Source: Calliopum simillimum
Lineage: Eukaryota; Arthropoda; Insecta; Diptera; Lauxaniidae
Assembly: GCA_951812925.1 (NCBI GenBank)
Contig: OX638368.1
Span: 25,111,187-25,175,186, forward strand
Reading direction: 5' to 3'
DNA length: 64,000 nucleotides
In this document: positions 35,463 through 47,347 of the stretch, piece after piece
Numbering within the stretch: the first letter of the stretch is position 1
Layout of the letters: every line of letters starts with the position of its first letter
Position numbers and translations under genes: made by a program
Notes under the pieces: model-generated
The model's database searches: none
Seen by the model: the letters and a program-made list of their open reading frames with translations, nothing else
What the model was told of the DNA's origin: nothing

Positions 35463-36204
35463 AGATTTTCCGACTTGTTTTACAAAAAAAATTTTATTGG
35501 GTCACTGTTACTTTTTAGGGAAAACAATATTGTGGAAAAATTGTAGCTAATTGTATAAGCTTTCTAAAAATGTATTTAATTAGGGCTTAAAAGGATCTCG
35601 CAAAGATCAAGACTTATAAAGTTGAAATTTTTGGATTTTCTTAATTTCTGTCTTTGACTTTCATTTTAGTAAGAAAAACGTCCTATTAACATACCATTTT
35701 ATAATTTTTTTTTGAAATCATTATTGAATTTCTTTTAATTCGGTAGTACATTTGCTAAACCAATTTTTGAATTTGAGGTTGAAAAACAATTCTTTTCTAT
35801 GAAACACACGGGTTACTCGCTGCCCTTTATCTAAGTACTAGATTGTTCTTGAAAACTATTTTTTTTTCTGAACTCAAATAAAAAATTGGTATGATAAACG
35901 TGCTACCGAATTAAAGAAAATTTAACGCAGGTTCCAAAAAAAATTATAAAAGGGTAGGTTAATGGGACCTTTTTTATACTAAAATGGCCACCAAAGTCAA
36001 AACATAAAAAAAAAAAATTTTTAAATATCAAATTTAATGGTCCAGAACTTTCTGAAATCCTTCTACGTCCTTTGAACCAGATACATTTTAAGAAAGCTCA
36101 TAAAATAAGCTAAAAGTTTTTCATAAAAATATTTTCTATATAACCTTAGAGTGACCCAATAAATTTTTTTTTTTTTTTTTTTTGTAAAACAAGTCAGAAA
36201 ATCA
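35463..36204. mobile_element. ~740-bp foldback element, arms ~330 bp
   Basis: GATTTTCCGACTTGTTTTAC near the left end mirrors GTAAAACAAGTCAGAAAATC at the right. Further mirrored blocks are ATTGGGTCAC, CCTATTAACATACC, AATTCGGTAG and CCAATTTTTGAAT. The centre is near 35830. Confidence 0.8.
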
Positions 36205-36550
36205 GTTTTATTCCTATAACTCCTTAGGTGTACATTTTAGACCCCCCAGAAATTTCATAACCTTATGCGATACCCCCTATATATAGCGTTACTTTTAAAT
36301 TTTATATTTTTTCGAATTTTAGCAACAATTTAGTAAAAAATCTATTGAAAATAATTGATAAATTGGCACTAAATTGATTGAATTGAATAAACTTTATAAA
36401 TTACTTAATGTCTTAAAAAGATTTTTATTATATATGTATGTATTATATACGTATATAAAAATGAATTAAAAGAAAACTAAACTCATTTACAAACTTTTTC
36501 TAAAATAAAAAAAAATAAAAAAAATGAAACACGACATTATTGTGTTTATT

Positions 36551-36624
36551 AGGCCCCGACGAGATTCGAACTCATGATCTCCTGTTTACTAGACAGGCGC
36601 TTTAACCAACTAAGCCACGGCGCC
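36551..36624 (-). tRNA. tRNA-Thr (anticodon AGT), second copy
   Basis: Read on the minus strand it matches the tRNA at 3949 at 72 of 74 positions, with the same anticodon AGT, the same G4-G69 acceptor mismatch and T discriminator. The two differences are partners in the T-stem (G-C there, A-T here), so pairing is preserved. T-rich sequence follows the 3' end for termination. It sits in intergenic or intronic repeat-rich DNA. Confidence 0.9.
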
Positions 36625-36629
36625 CCTTA

Positions 36630-38596
36630 ACACTATTCGGCTCCATTTCCCATTTGCGATATGCGGACGAAAATTCTAGAGAATATTTAAAACGTACGAT
36701 GGATATAAATATTGACTTCTTTGTTTTTAATTAAAATAATTGATTTTTGTTTTATCTCATCAGCACAGTGGGGATTCCAAAATTTGTTTACTAAAACTGA
36801 AGATAATAGTAAACTTTTGGGGTGCATAAGACACATGCATATGAACATATCTTTCCTTCCCAAGAGGAAAAATTGCAAGCGCTTTTGAGCCAAGCACTTT
36901 AAAACCGCTTGTCCCCATAGAAATTTAAAAGCACTTACACAATGGTTTTTTGTAAGGCTGCAGTAAGAACAAAAAAAAAAAAAAAATATTTTTATGCAAC
37001 ATTTTTTTATTTCACTCTTATTGGTGAAAAAAGCTTTTGGAGCACTGCTTTCCACTTAGGTTACTAAGCAAATAACGAAAATTTTCTAATTTTGGAATTT
37101 AGCATGCAATTAATAGTCCATTCTCAATTGACTGGTTAAGTTGAATTATGCCTAATTATGTACAAACCATGTTAGTTTGCCTTATAAAGAGCTTTTCGAG
37201 AAACATAATTGTTAACCAAATAAAATGTCAATTTTGCAATTTTCAATCCTGAATTTAAGAAGCTTTAGGAAAAACCTTATTTCTTGGCACATGTTTGATG
37301 ACATAAAAATAGAACAAAACAGAAAAATTAAATATAAAGGTAGGCTATAGGCACGCTCCTCTACTTTGTGACATCTATTTCAGTTGCTATTAATTGTCAA
37401 ACTATATTGAGCAAATTGCCCACTGTGCGTATGAAATTCTTATCTATCGACTGCAGAGTAGGCAAAATCATGTGAATGTGATAAGCATAGAGAAATGAAA
37501 TTGATTTTAATTTAATTAAAAAATAATACATTTTTATCGTCAAGATAAAATTTATACTCTTCTGTTCCAAATGACGTATTTTGACGGATCTCTATGTCAA
37601 CCATCTATCTGTCAGATTGTATGTATTCCCTTGTAGCTCCTAGGCCGAGCAATGGGCTAATTCTGTCAGATTAAAATTATATTTTGTTCTTCTAAATGAT
37701 AAGCTCGCGGGACATTGGGACAATTGTTGAAAGAGTGAAAAATCTATGATTCGATAAAACTTTTTTGCTAAGAGCAAGAACTTATAACCGCCGTTTCTTA
37801 CAAATCCATCCAATATGCGTCGACGGGGTATACTTTCACCCGAAAGTCTGAATTTTCACCATTAAAAAGTAATTAATTTTCTACGACCCAAAATGCTGAC
37901 TATGCTAAAGCAAAAAAAAAAAAATGAATCTGGATTTTGATCCGACATATTGTGAACCTCAATGTTATTCCTTATTGACCAACATTTGTTCTTTGCGCTC
38001 AGCATTCTTGCAAAAAAACGGCAGCTGTGCCTCAAATTGCCTTAAAACTGACTGACAAGTGCACAGGTGCTGGAAGGTCATACAGTATCAATGATAAAAT
38101 TGAACTAAAATAAAAATTGCACAATGCATCATATGTTTTTAAATACTTTATATACATACATCTGTAAGTGTGCACAAGTCTTGCAATAGTTATGTTACGA
38201 ATTTTCATAAAGAAGGTGTATTAATCCGCTTAGGTTTTGTTAATCCCAAAGGTTTGAGTTTTTTGACAAAGAAATTGAAAAAAAAACATGAAAAAAAAAC
38301 ATGTTGCTGTTGATACGACAAACAATGAAAAAACAAAAAAGACCAACGGGGAAACAAGATCCTTATATGACAGATCCTGATTAACTTCTTTAATATCGCT
38401 TCGTTTAGGATTGAGTCAGTCCAAAGGCTCTATTCATCTTCCACATTAGTACAGTGCTTAAGAGTTTGGTCTTCAATGTGAAAGCGCCTGGGTTGCTTGA
38501 TATATCCCATGCTATTTCAAATTGTGTCATTTGCCATTAACTGGAAATCATAGGATTCAATAGGACTTTTGAGGTGTTCTGAAAGAACTGACATAT
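36630..38596. other. No gene recognised
   Basis: AT-rich sequence. Open frame 36687-37055 (minus) overlaps poly-T and has no support. Confidence 0.45.
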
Positions 38597-39148
38597 ACAC
38601 GGAGAAAATAAAAAATTCGTACTACTTTATTTCTAATACATTTTACCAGAATTTCAAGTCAAAATAGTGACAACTCCAAACTGAAGTAATTTTTACCTTA
38701 ATGTTTTAGTTAATTCAGTTGTTTTGAATGACCATACAGTGTATTCTTTTTTTTTTTTAAATTTAAAGTTCAAACAGCAAAAAACTAAACCTAAAGCTCA
38801 AAAAAAAAAAAAAAAAAAACGAACCGACCACACTAGGATTTGAACCATGGTCCGTCCTTGTGATAGGTAAGTAGAAAAATATTACTTTTACTTGCAGTTA
38901 CTAACTTGTTAGACCTCTACAACACCTTCCTGTATGAAGAGTTTTATAATTTGCATATTAAGTAAATATCCATCCAAACATAAATATTTTTACTCGAATT
39001 ATAAAGCAAAAATGGCTATTTGTTTATTTTTCTAATATTTACAAAGTCGAAAAAACCAACGAACTGGTTCGCGCTAGGGTTCGAACCAAGGACCGTCCGT
39101 GTGGTAAATAGAAATATATAGTGATGTCATTGCTACAACTAGGTAACC
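38597..39148 (-). repeat. tRNA-like composite repeat, end module plus two B-box units
   Basis: It starts CACGGAGAAAATAAAAAATT, then GTACTACTTTATTTCTAATA and one copy of the TTTTACCAGAATTTCAAGTC / ATAGTGACAACTCC module. Two minus-strand units follow, with cores at 38836 (GGATTTGAACC) and 39077 (GGGTTCGAACC). The first is joined to an A-box-like segment (AACTTGTTAGACCTCTACAAC). The same layout recurs at 55680-58890 and 60186-61060. Confidence 0.7.
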
Positions 39149-39599
39149 CAGGGGTTGAAATAAGAAAAAGTTATTACTGCAGAATTTTTTTTTTTTTTTA
39201 TTTGCAATTTTTAGCAAAATTTTTTTAATGTCTTATTCAAGTGAAATATATAAATATAAATATTAAATAACAGATATCATGGCAATGGTTCAATTTAAAA
39301 TTGAAAATTTATAGCGAAATTTTTTTCGAATGCATTTATAAAAATATGTTTAAAGTAGAATTGCCGAGTACTTATTGTGGTTGCTACATTTTAGCCCAAA
39401 TTGGTGAGGTTAGACAACTAAAACGGTTATAAACGAAATTAAATGAGTATTTAGTTTCAACGATTAACGAAAAACAAAGTTATATGAATTTGGGTGAAAA
39501 TTATTATTACAATTTTTTACAATATTCTGAAGTTATTACTGCAAATTTGAAGTTATTACTGCAGAAATAGGGTATTATTACAGCTTATTTCAATGCCTG
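39149..39599. mobile_element. 451-bp hAT-type MITE with perfect 8-bp target duplication
   Basis: The ends are CAGGGGTTGAAATAAG and, reversed, CAGGCATTGAAATAAG. AGGTAACC flanks both sides (39141-39148 and 39600-39607). The ends also carry repeated TTATTACTGCAG motifs. The same family, inverted and with a nested insert, is at 55968-58444. Confidence 0.93.
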
Positions 39600-40040
39600 A
39601 GGTAACCCCTAAATTATAGTTCTAATTGCACTATGATATTCTTCATGGTTAGGTTCACAATCCAGCCCAACCAGAGTTCTCTAAAGTTGCAACATTGTAA
39701 GGTTATAAGAAAACATAAAACAAGAAAAGTCGAAATTCAGTATAAACTAAATTTTCATAAATCTTAAGATTGACTTATCTCAAAACTAGAAAAATTCGAG
39801 TTACCCAGTTGTAGTATTGAGGTGACAGCATTATTACATTACAATAACATATCTATGAGACCTCTAGAATCACTGACTTATAAGATTTAGAGGTAAAAAA
39901 ATTGTATATTAAGAAAATTTTGGCACAAAAATGTCGGTCAAAACAGAATTTGATAATCGACGGCTTTCTGTAGCCTTACAAAAAATCTGTAAAATAAAAA
40001 TTGGAAAATAAAAAACAAATTAAAAAAAAAGGAAAAAAAA
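39600..40040. other. No gene recognised
   Basis: Remainder of the sequence into which the MITE inserted. Confidence 0.4.
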
Positions 40041-40310
40041 ACTTGCCCGCGGCGGGAATCGAACCCGGGTTCATGGCAAACTTTCGTAACTCACACGACA
40101 TTCGAAGATAGGCGTATTAAGATTTTGTATGGAAAAAATATTTGATTTTACTATCGGTTTTTTTCTTTCAGTGTTCAAAATGTTCTTGTGCCTCTATGTT
40201 TACGCTCTTGCGAAAAAGCTCTAAAAAGATTTTCGAAACAAAAATATCTCTCAAAACAGAATTTAAAAAACTTGCCCGCGGCGGGAATCGAACCCGGGAT
40301 CATAGCAAAC
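40041..40310 (-). repeat. Two tRNA-like units, 229-bp spacing
   Basis: CTTGCCCGCGGCGGGAATCG starts at 40042 and 40271. On the minus strand each reads as a T-arm (CCGGGTTCGATTCCCGCCGCG) preceded by AAGTTTGCCATGAAC, so it is close to the 33.4-34.3 kb units but in the opposite orientation and with a better-paired stem. Confidence 0.75.
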
Positions 40311-40723
40311 TTGCGTAACGTGTGTGTATGTAAATAGCTCACTTGACATTCGATGATTGGCTTGATTAGATTTTGTATGGAAAAAATATTTGATTTTACT
40401 ATGCGTTTTTTGGCTCAGTGTACAAAATGCTACTTTAGTGATAAAAGTTGTTCTTCGCTCTGTTCTTGTGTCTCTTCTTTGTTTACGCTCTCTTCCTCTC
40501 TTACGAAAATACACTAAGCTGAAGTACTGTTAGAACCAGGTATTTTTTGACACTGGAAAATAAAAACAGTGTACTGCAGTATCAAAATGAAATCAGTGTA
40601 AAGTTAAGGCTTGAATCTTTGAATTAAATACTTCATTTCAGTGTAAATTGTGCGAGCAAAAAAAGTATACTAAGTAGTTAGCGCTATGCATGGTACATCA
40701 GTTTAGTATCAGTATGATGATAG

Positions 40724-41824
40724 CCCAGTGTGCCAAACGGACTCGTTTCGGATCCGTAACGGGTTCATATTTTCGTTCTTTTTATCCGTTACGGAATCCG
40801 TTAAGTATCCGTTACTGATCCGTTTGCGGGAAGGATTCCTAAAAAAAAAACGAATCGTTTTTTCTTCTTTTATGGATCCGTTTCGAACCTGTAACGTACA
40901 TCAAAAACGAATTCAAAACGGGTTCGCTTTTAATAATGTTAATGCTGCTTATAAAAAAAAGAAAACAGGGTGAAGCGCTTATTTTTAATTAAAAAAAACA
41001 AAATAACAAAAAAAAAAAAAAATTACTAACCCGGCCGGGAGTCGAACTCAGGCTCCCGGGATATTACTCTTTCATACACGAGACGTTAGACAACTAGGCT
41101 ACTGACCGATATGATTTTTACTTAAGTGATGTAGACTTATTTGATGTTGAGATTTAAAGTTTGTATATAAAACAAATTTCTGTTGTTGTTGTATAAGTAT
41201 TCTGTGTTGTTTTTCTTCCCTTCTTTTGATAAAAAATGTTATATACTCAAATTTGGAATCAAAAACATTTTTTCAAACAGAGTTTGAAAAGTTTACAAAA
41301 AATCACGCAATAAAATAAAAAGAAAAAAAAAACAAATCAAAAATATTTTTTTTATCATAAAAATTAAATAAAGCAAATCCGTTTTGAGTTCGTATTTGAA
41401 GTATTTACGGAATCGAAACGGATTTGCCCAGGTTCGAATCCTACCAGAGGTGGATTTTAACCCTTTATTTTTCTTCCTATTTTTTCTTTTTATTATTTTT
41501 TAATTGCTAATAGGCGCATCAAAACGGTTTTTTCTGTAAATATACAGCATTAACATATTTAAAAGCAAATCCGTTTTGAATTCGTTTTTACATAAGTTTC
41601 GGATTCGAAACGGGCCCGCACTGCGGAATTAAATTTTTTTTTTATTCGCTAATAAGCGCTTCAAAATGTTTTTTTTTTTTTATCTAAACAAAGCGTTTTG
41701 AATTCGTTTTTGATGTACGTTACGGGTTCGAAATGGATCCGTTACCGCGGATTACGTTTTTTATACCTTTATGAACTCGTAATGGATTCGAAACGGATCC
41801 TCATCCGTTTTTGTGCACATTGGG
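40724..41824. mobile_element. ~1.1-kb foldback element built of GGATCCGTTTC motifs
   Basis: The left end is CCCAGTGTGCCAAACGG and the right end, reversed, is CCCAATGTGCACAAAAACGG. Mirrored inner blocks include GATCCGTTTCGAACC and ACGTACATCAAAAACGAATT. Short motifs such as CGTTACGGATCCGTT recur in both orientations. It contains a minus-strand tRNA-like unit (core 41038-41049, with a GTAGCCTAGTTGTCTAACG D-arm-like segment) and a plus-strand B-box core at 41431. Confidence 0.8.
41021..41112 (-). repeat. Best tRNA-like unit (possible tRNA pseudogene or SINE head)
   Basis: On the minus strand, GGTCAGTAGCCTAGTTGTCT resembles a D-arm with A box. A long variable middle follows, then GAGCCTGAGTTCGACTCCCGG as T-arm with B box, then a T-run. 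The anticodon region is too long and unpaired for a working tRNA. Confidence 0.6.
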
Positions 41825-43284
41825 AGTGTATGAAATTAATTTCTTAAGTGCTGAAAGTGTTATAAAAGTATTTGTTAATAATGATGTACTGTATTGATAA
41901 GTGATTATTTTTATCAAAGACGATTTACTGTAAAGATTTTAATAAAATGAAAAAGATATTTTAAAGAGATTGGAATTTGCTTGTGATTTTGATTGTAGTG
42001 ATCAATCTCTCGAAAAGAAAAGAAAAGAAAACGTCTGAAGCCCATGTTAATGCGCCCTTATGGATTAACCACTAAATTTTCGTAAATGTTTCTTTACTTA
42101 AAATTTGCCATACTTTTTGTTACACCACTGTGTTTCTTCTGCCATTAATTTTTAATGTCCATGCGCAATATGACTTCATAATTTGGTACATTTGGATTGC
42201 ATTAAAAAAAAGAAAATCAGTTTCTTTGTTACAAATCCGCCATGCTTGTCTAGGGAACGCCCTTTGCCGGCACATTCATTGTAATCGTCGTCATCGTCGT
42301 CGTCATCATCATCCACTGATTACTGCTGGTGGCTGGTGTGGATTAAATGTAGATACTGCATTGCTTTATAGTAATTTACACTACACCCAGTGGTATGAAA
42401 AGAGCCCTTGTGTTGTGTATGATTGTGTGTGCTTGTGTTTGTATGTATTTATGTAAATGCTTGTCTCTGTGCATGTTTAGATGGCCACACCTTCCAGATT
42501 TACATTCGCGCATAACTAAATCTGTTGATTCATGTTATCAATACCAGAGAAACAACCAGTGATTTTAATGTAATTTTGCATTGAAGTTGCAAAATTTGTT
42601 AAATTTTTTTGCGTAATTCCTACATATAATGAAATTCAATATGTTTTGGGTCAGGGGTTATGGAAATCATTTCTTTAAAATAACTTTAACATTAATTTTT
42701 TCAAGCTTTTTATGTTTCGATAAAAACATCTTAAGAAGTTATAAGAATTTAACTTTCTGTAGAAATGAGACATAATCCTCTTCTCAAAAGATATGTAAGT
42801 TTTTCTCTATATAGTGGAATAATTAATAAAATTTTCTGAAATATTGAAAATTTATTACTATACGGGTTTATTACAATACCAATTAGTTAACCAATTAGTC
42901 AACTAAAATGGTGACAAGAGTTTAAATAATGTTTCATATTCGCATTGCTTTAGTTATTTAAAACAACGAAGAAGAAAAATATGTATATGGACACCTGCCC
43001 CAGCAAGACAGCATTATTCCCAGATATAATTTTGTTATCATTTGAATTGAATTGTATGCACCAAATTTACCATGTCGTTTTGTTCTGAGTATGCATTTCA
43101 GCACTTCCCAAGCCACTATCGCCGATAATTATCGCCTTATCGCCTATAATAAACCACAATATTCAAAATTTTTTCAATATCTGCTGCGCTTTCGATATCG
43201 GACTCAAAATTTTCTACGTTTGAAAACATTTGTTATCAATTTAGTGTGATCTACAACTTCAACATGCGTGAATTAACTTTGAGA
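41825..43284. other. No gene recognised
   Basis: CATCGTCGTCGTCATCATC repeats near 42290. Open frame 42130-42456 lacks support. Confidence 0.45.
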
Positions 43285-43815
43285 TTCGTAATAACTTTTT
43301 AACAGTCGAAAAGTATCGGAACACATTTAAAATTTCGACATAAGTCGCAAAGTATCGAAAAACATTTTAAGTATCGGCAATGTTCAAAAATATCGGAAAA
43401 CATCTGTATGTTGGTAAAAGTAGAAAAGTATCGAAAATCATCTTAAATATTGGCATGAGTCCAATAATATCGAAAAGCATCCAATGAATTGGTAAAAGTA
43501 TCGAAAAACATCTAAAATATCGGCAAAAGTCCAAACCTGTCGAAAAACATCTCAAATATCGGCAAATTCCAAACGTATCGAAAAACATCAAAAATATCGG
43601 TAAAATCCAAAAACTTCCGAAAAGAATCGGAAACATATATAAAATCTGTTAGAGTCGAAGAGTACCGGAAAACATATAAAATATCGGTAGAAGTCAAAAA
43701 CTTACGGAAAACATCTAAAATATCGGCAAAGTCCCAAAATATCGTTAAAACATCTTATATATTGGTAGAAGTCGAAAAGTATTGAAAAAAATCTGAAATA
43801 TCAGTGCAGAACATC
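43285..43815. repeat. Minisatellite, ~45-bp unit, about 11 copies
   Basis: Units read AAGTATCGRAAAACATCTWAA, then AATATCGGYAAAAGTC, with drift between copies. Minus-strand Phe/Asp-rich frames here follow from the repeat. Confidence 0.88.
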
Positions 43816-44578
43816 AATAAAGTGCTATGAAACAGGTTTTTGCAAGCACTCACTCACTCCGTTTTCATATCCACTGTCTTAACCCATTAACACAGCATAA
43901 CTTTGTGGGTGTTGTTATTATTGTAAGTATTTATATGAGAAACTTTGCTCCTGTTTTTAAATGCCTTAATGGCAACTACTCAGAATATTTTTTTGTTTTG
44001 TGCGTTCTGCATTACAGTACCTTTCATACAAAAAAAAAGGGAAACAGAAAATCCGTTAAATAGTTAGCTGATAAAAGAGGTGTAAAGAAAAACGATTTGT
44101 CTCAATATGGAACTAAAGTCAACTTTCATCAAAAGGCAATTGATTCTTTCCTATTTGAATCTAAATTTGTCCGCATATATGTATGTATAGTATTTCAAAT
44201 AAAATAACAAACGAATAAATATATCTTGTCAACGTAAAATGCTTCGACACTTCAAAGCTTGGCTTTAAATCATAAATTCCAGCCAGCCTCAGAAGAGCCC
44301 CTACAGTTGACTCTACATGCGGCCGTAAGAGAGACAGTTGTTATTGTACTCGTTGTATAACATCATTATGTGGATTTTGGATCGTGTTCATGTCATAATT
44401 TTCAAAAAGAACATTTCATACAACTGTGTACATACAAACGTATTGTCTGGACAAAGCAGAAGACAACATGAAATGAACTTGCTTTCAGCATATGTATGTA
44501 CCTACGACTACCTTTGCAGTAAGTATTCGAAAGAGGCGCTAAAATAATTTTAATTATAATGTGACCAGATAAATAAAA
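43816..44578. other. No gene recognised
   Basis: AT-rich sequence without supported coding potential. Confidence 0.45.
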
Positions 44579-46133
44579 ATTTAAGCAACTTCTCCGCCAC
44601 TGAGAAAATTGTAAAAAATATGTGCGCACTCTCTACAATGTAGAGTCTACATATCTAGAAACTATAGGCCAAAAAAAAATTCCAACAATCGATATGGGTT
44701 CTAAAGTTTTTAACAATATGGTGACGCCATGGAAGTCTATTTGGGGCTCTCCATAAACTCCGTGACGCTCCTAGGGGGGGGGGGGGGTGGGGGTTCGAGC
44801 CAGCGTCACTTTTTCTCACAGGGGGGAGGGAGGTTCGAGCAAGCGTCACGAGACGGCGTTTAAAATAACCTATTTTTCTGAAGAAAAAAATTTAAAATTA
44901 AATTTAAGTTATTCAAAGGTAGAATAACATCTAATTTTCTAAATTTTTTACGATTTGGTTGTCAGAGAAGCATCGTTATTGGATTTTAAAGGCCGTATTG
45001 ACTCTACAAACTTCGAATTAACAATCGAAGAATTTTAATGTAACTCAATTATTTCAATTCTCTAAATTTTTATACGTGTAAAAGCACTGAGTTTGTCACA
45101 GCTTTGAGAAATTAAAAAAAAAAGTAAATTTTAAATTTTGTTGAAGAAATTGGTTTAAAGGGTCATTGAGAATAAATTTGTAAGTTTGGCAAAACTTAGC
45201 TTCATAGGTTCAGGTGTTACCTTAATCCTTTGCCCGAACGTTTAAATTTTTTTATTGAAAACTTTATATAAAAAAAATTGAATGCTTTTCTTTTTAATTT
45301 ACGTCAGTTATTAGAAAGTGAACGAATGACATATTTCTAAACAGTGTTCTTGACTTAATTTTGTGAGCTTAATCATAGTTAAGTTTAAGTTCATGGAACT
45401 CTATTTAATATAATTGAAAACGAGGCCTAAAAATAAGCACGCTACACGTTTGTTTTCAATTTTATAAAGAGCACTACTTTTATTTTGGACACAGCTGTAC
45501 GTGAAAATACGTGCATATCAGTGTCCTCAAAAGGCAATTTAAACAACTTTTGCACTGGTATATGCATAAAAAAAAAATATGGATAGAGGGGGGGGGGGGT
45601 TTTGGTTACCGTCACATGACGCTAGGGGGGTCTGGTCCAGCGTCACTTTTTGTCACATAGGGGGGGGGAGGGGGTTCATTATAGCGAATTTTAGCGTCAC
45701 GGAGTTTATGGACAGCCCCTTTTCAGTAGCAGAGAAAATCTAGGCATCTTACAAAAAAAGTGTTTAAGGCATTAAATGCATAGAATCGTCCAAAAAAATG
45801 CGTGTGAATTTTTGCGGAACTTTCGGACACTTATTTTTTTTCACCTCTTTATGAAATTTATAAAATGTCTCAAAAAATTCTGATAAAATTCACACGTATT
45901 TTTAAGCCGATTCTGATCATTTTATATGTATATATATATATACTATTGTACAATATACTTTTTCGTAAGATACCTTGATTTTCTCTACTACTGAAAAACG
46001 ACTTCACTATATTGTTAATAATTTTTGATCGAATATAGATTACTCCAATTTTTTCTAGGATAAAGTTCCTAAATATGTGGAGAGTGCGCACATAATTTTT
46101 ATAATTTTCTCAGTGGCGGAGAAGTTGCTTAAA
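44579..46133. mobile_element. Inverted-repeat element (arms ~57 bp) hosting a nested transposon
   Basis: Arm 44579-44635 (TTTAAGCAACTTCTCCGCC, GTGCGCACTCTC) is mirrored at 46077-46133 with few mismatches. The 977-bp element at 44743 lies inside. Confidence 0.75.
44743..45719. mobile_element. 977-bp DNA transposon, GGGGCTNTCCATAAACTCCG ends
   Basis: Terminal inverted repeats of about 27 bp differ at one base (GGGGCTCTCCATAAACTC / GGGGCTGTCCATAAACTC), continuing CGTGACGCT. G-runs of up to about 15 bases lie just inside each end beside CAGCGTCACTTTTTSTCACA, giving subterminal inverted repeats. No transposase. Flanks are ATTT and TTTT, so the target duplication is unclear. Confidence 0.88.
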
Positions 46134-46277
46134 TAGAGATTTTTAATAATAAATGAAAAATGTTGATTTAAAAAAGTAATATTTTACTTCTTTGTCAATG
46201 ATAAATAATTTACAAAAGTACTTTTTTTTAATGGAATTTTTACTAAACGCTACAAAAAATAGTTTGTTTTAAAAACT

Positions 46278-47347
46278 TTTTCATACCCCACACTCAGTGA
46301 TTATACACTTTGTCCTTACGTTTGTAACGCGGTGAAGGAGGCGTGAGTCGATATAGTTATGTCTGTCTGGTTGTCTGTCTGTCCGTTGAAATCATTTTAA
46401 TATTTTTGAAAGCAAAATAGTGTAATGAAATTTGGCACACTGCCTTTATCATCAAAATTAACTCGTCGGATTGAAAATGAGCGAAATCGGTTAATGGACA
46501 CGCAAATAATATTAACTGGTAAGGGTGTAAAATTTGGCCTGGCCAAACATTAAATACCCTACACTGCAGTATTTTTAAAATTTTGCTCTTATGGGAGGTG
46601 CTACGCTCTCTTGTCCGAGTTCACCCAGTTTTTGTCCAGAGCTTGCATTTATAGTTTTTAGTGTCCGAGTGAAAAACGTTTTCAGCTTTTTCTTATATAG
46701 GAGGTGCCACGCCCTCTTGTAGTTTTAGCTTAGAGCATGCATTTATAGTCTTAAGTGTTTGAGTGAAGTTTGGTTGGATTATCTCAAAAAACTCTTTCAG
46801 TATAGCCTTTTGCTTATATGTTGAGAGCTTTTATTTATGATTCTTAGTGTCTGAGTCGAACTTGGTTTGAATATCTCAAAAAACGGTTTCAGCATAGCGT
46901 TTTAAAGCTTTTGATTATATGAGAGGTGCCACGCCCTCTTGTCCGAATTTGTTCAGTTTTTTCTCAGAGCTTGCGCTTACAATTTTTAGTATTTATGCGT
47001 ATTCCGGTTGCATTGTCGTGAAGAAATACTCCTAAAATTGCATTTCGAATATATTTTTTGTATGGGCGGTAGGCGTGTCCGTTGACATTTTCAATCCCCC
47101 GAGCTATCTTTGACGACGGAGGCAGTGTACCAAATTTCATTGAATTATCTTGCTCAGTTTTCCTAAAAAGTGTATTTCAACACACCAGCCAGCCACCCAG
47201 CCAGCCAGACAGACGGACATGGCTATATCGACTCAGGAGGTGACGCTGATCAAGAATATATATACTTTTCTATATCTGTCACGCCTCCTTCTCTGCGTTA
47301 CAAACGGAAGGACAAAGTGAATATACCCTGGGTGTAGGGTATAAAAA
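46278..47347. mobile_element. ~1.07-kb element with ~110-bp imperfect TIRs and internal subrepeats
   Basis: The left end has CATACCCCACACTCAG, CACTTTGTCCTTACGTTTGTAACG, GTCGATATAG and CTGTCTGTCCGTTGAAA. The right end is the mirror, closing GGACAAAGTGAATATACCC and GTGTAGGGTATAAAA. Four internal units repeat AGGTGCCACGCCCTCTTGTC and CAGAGCTTGCATTTATAG. Fragments occur at 28611-29030, 47380-47640 and 50795-50970, so the family is abundant. Confidence 0.8.

Noticed and set aside
43367..43697. Phe/Asp-rich minus-strand open frames
   Set aside because: They are by-products of the 45-bp minisatellite.
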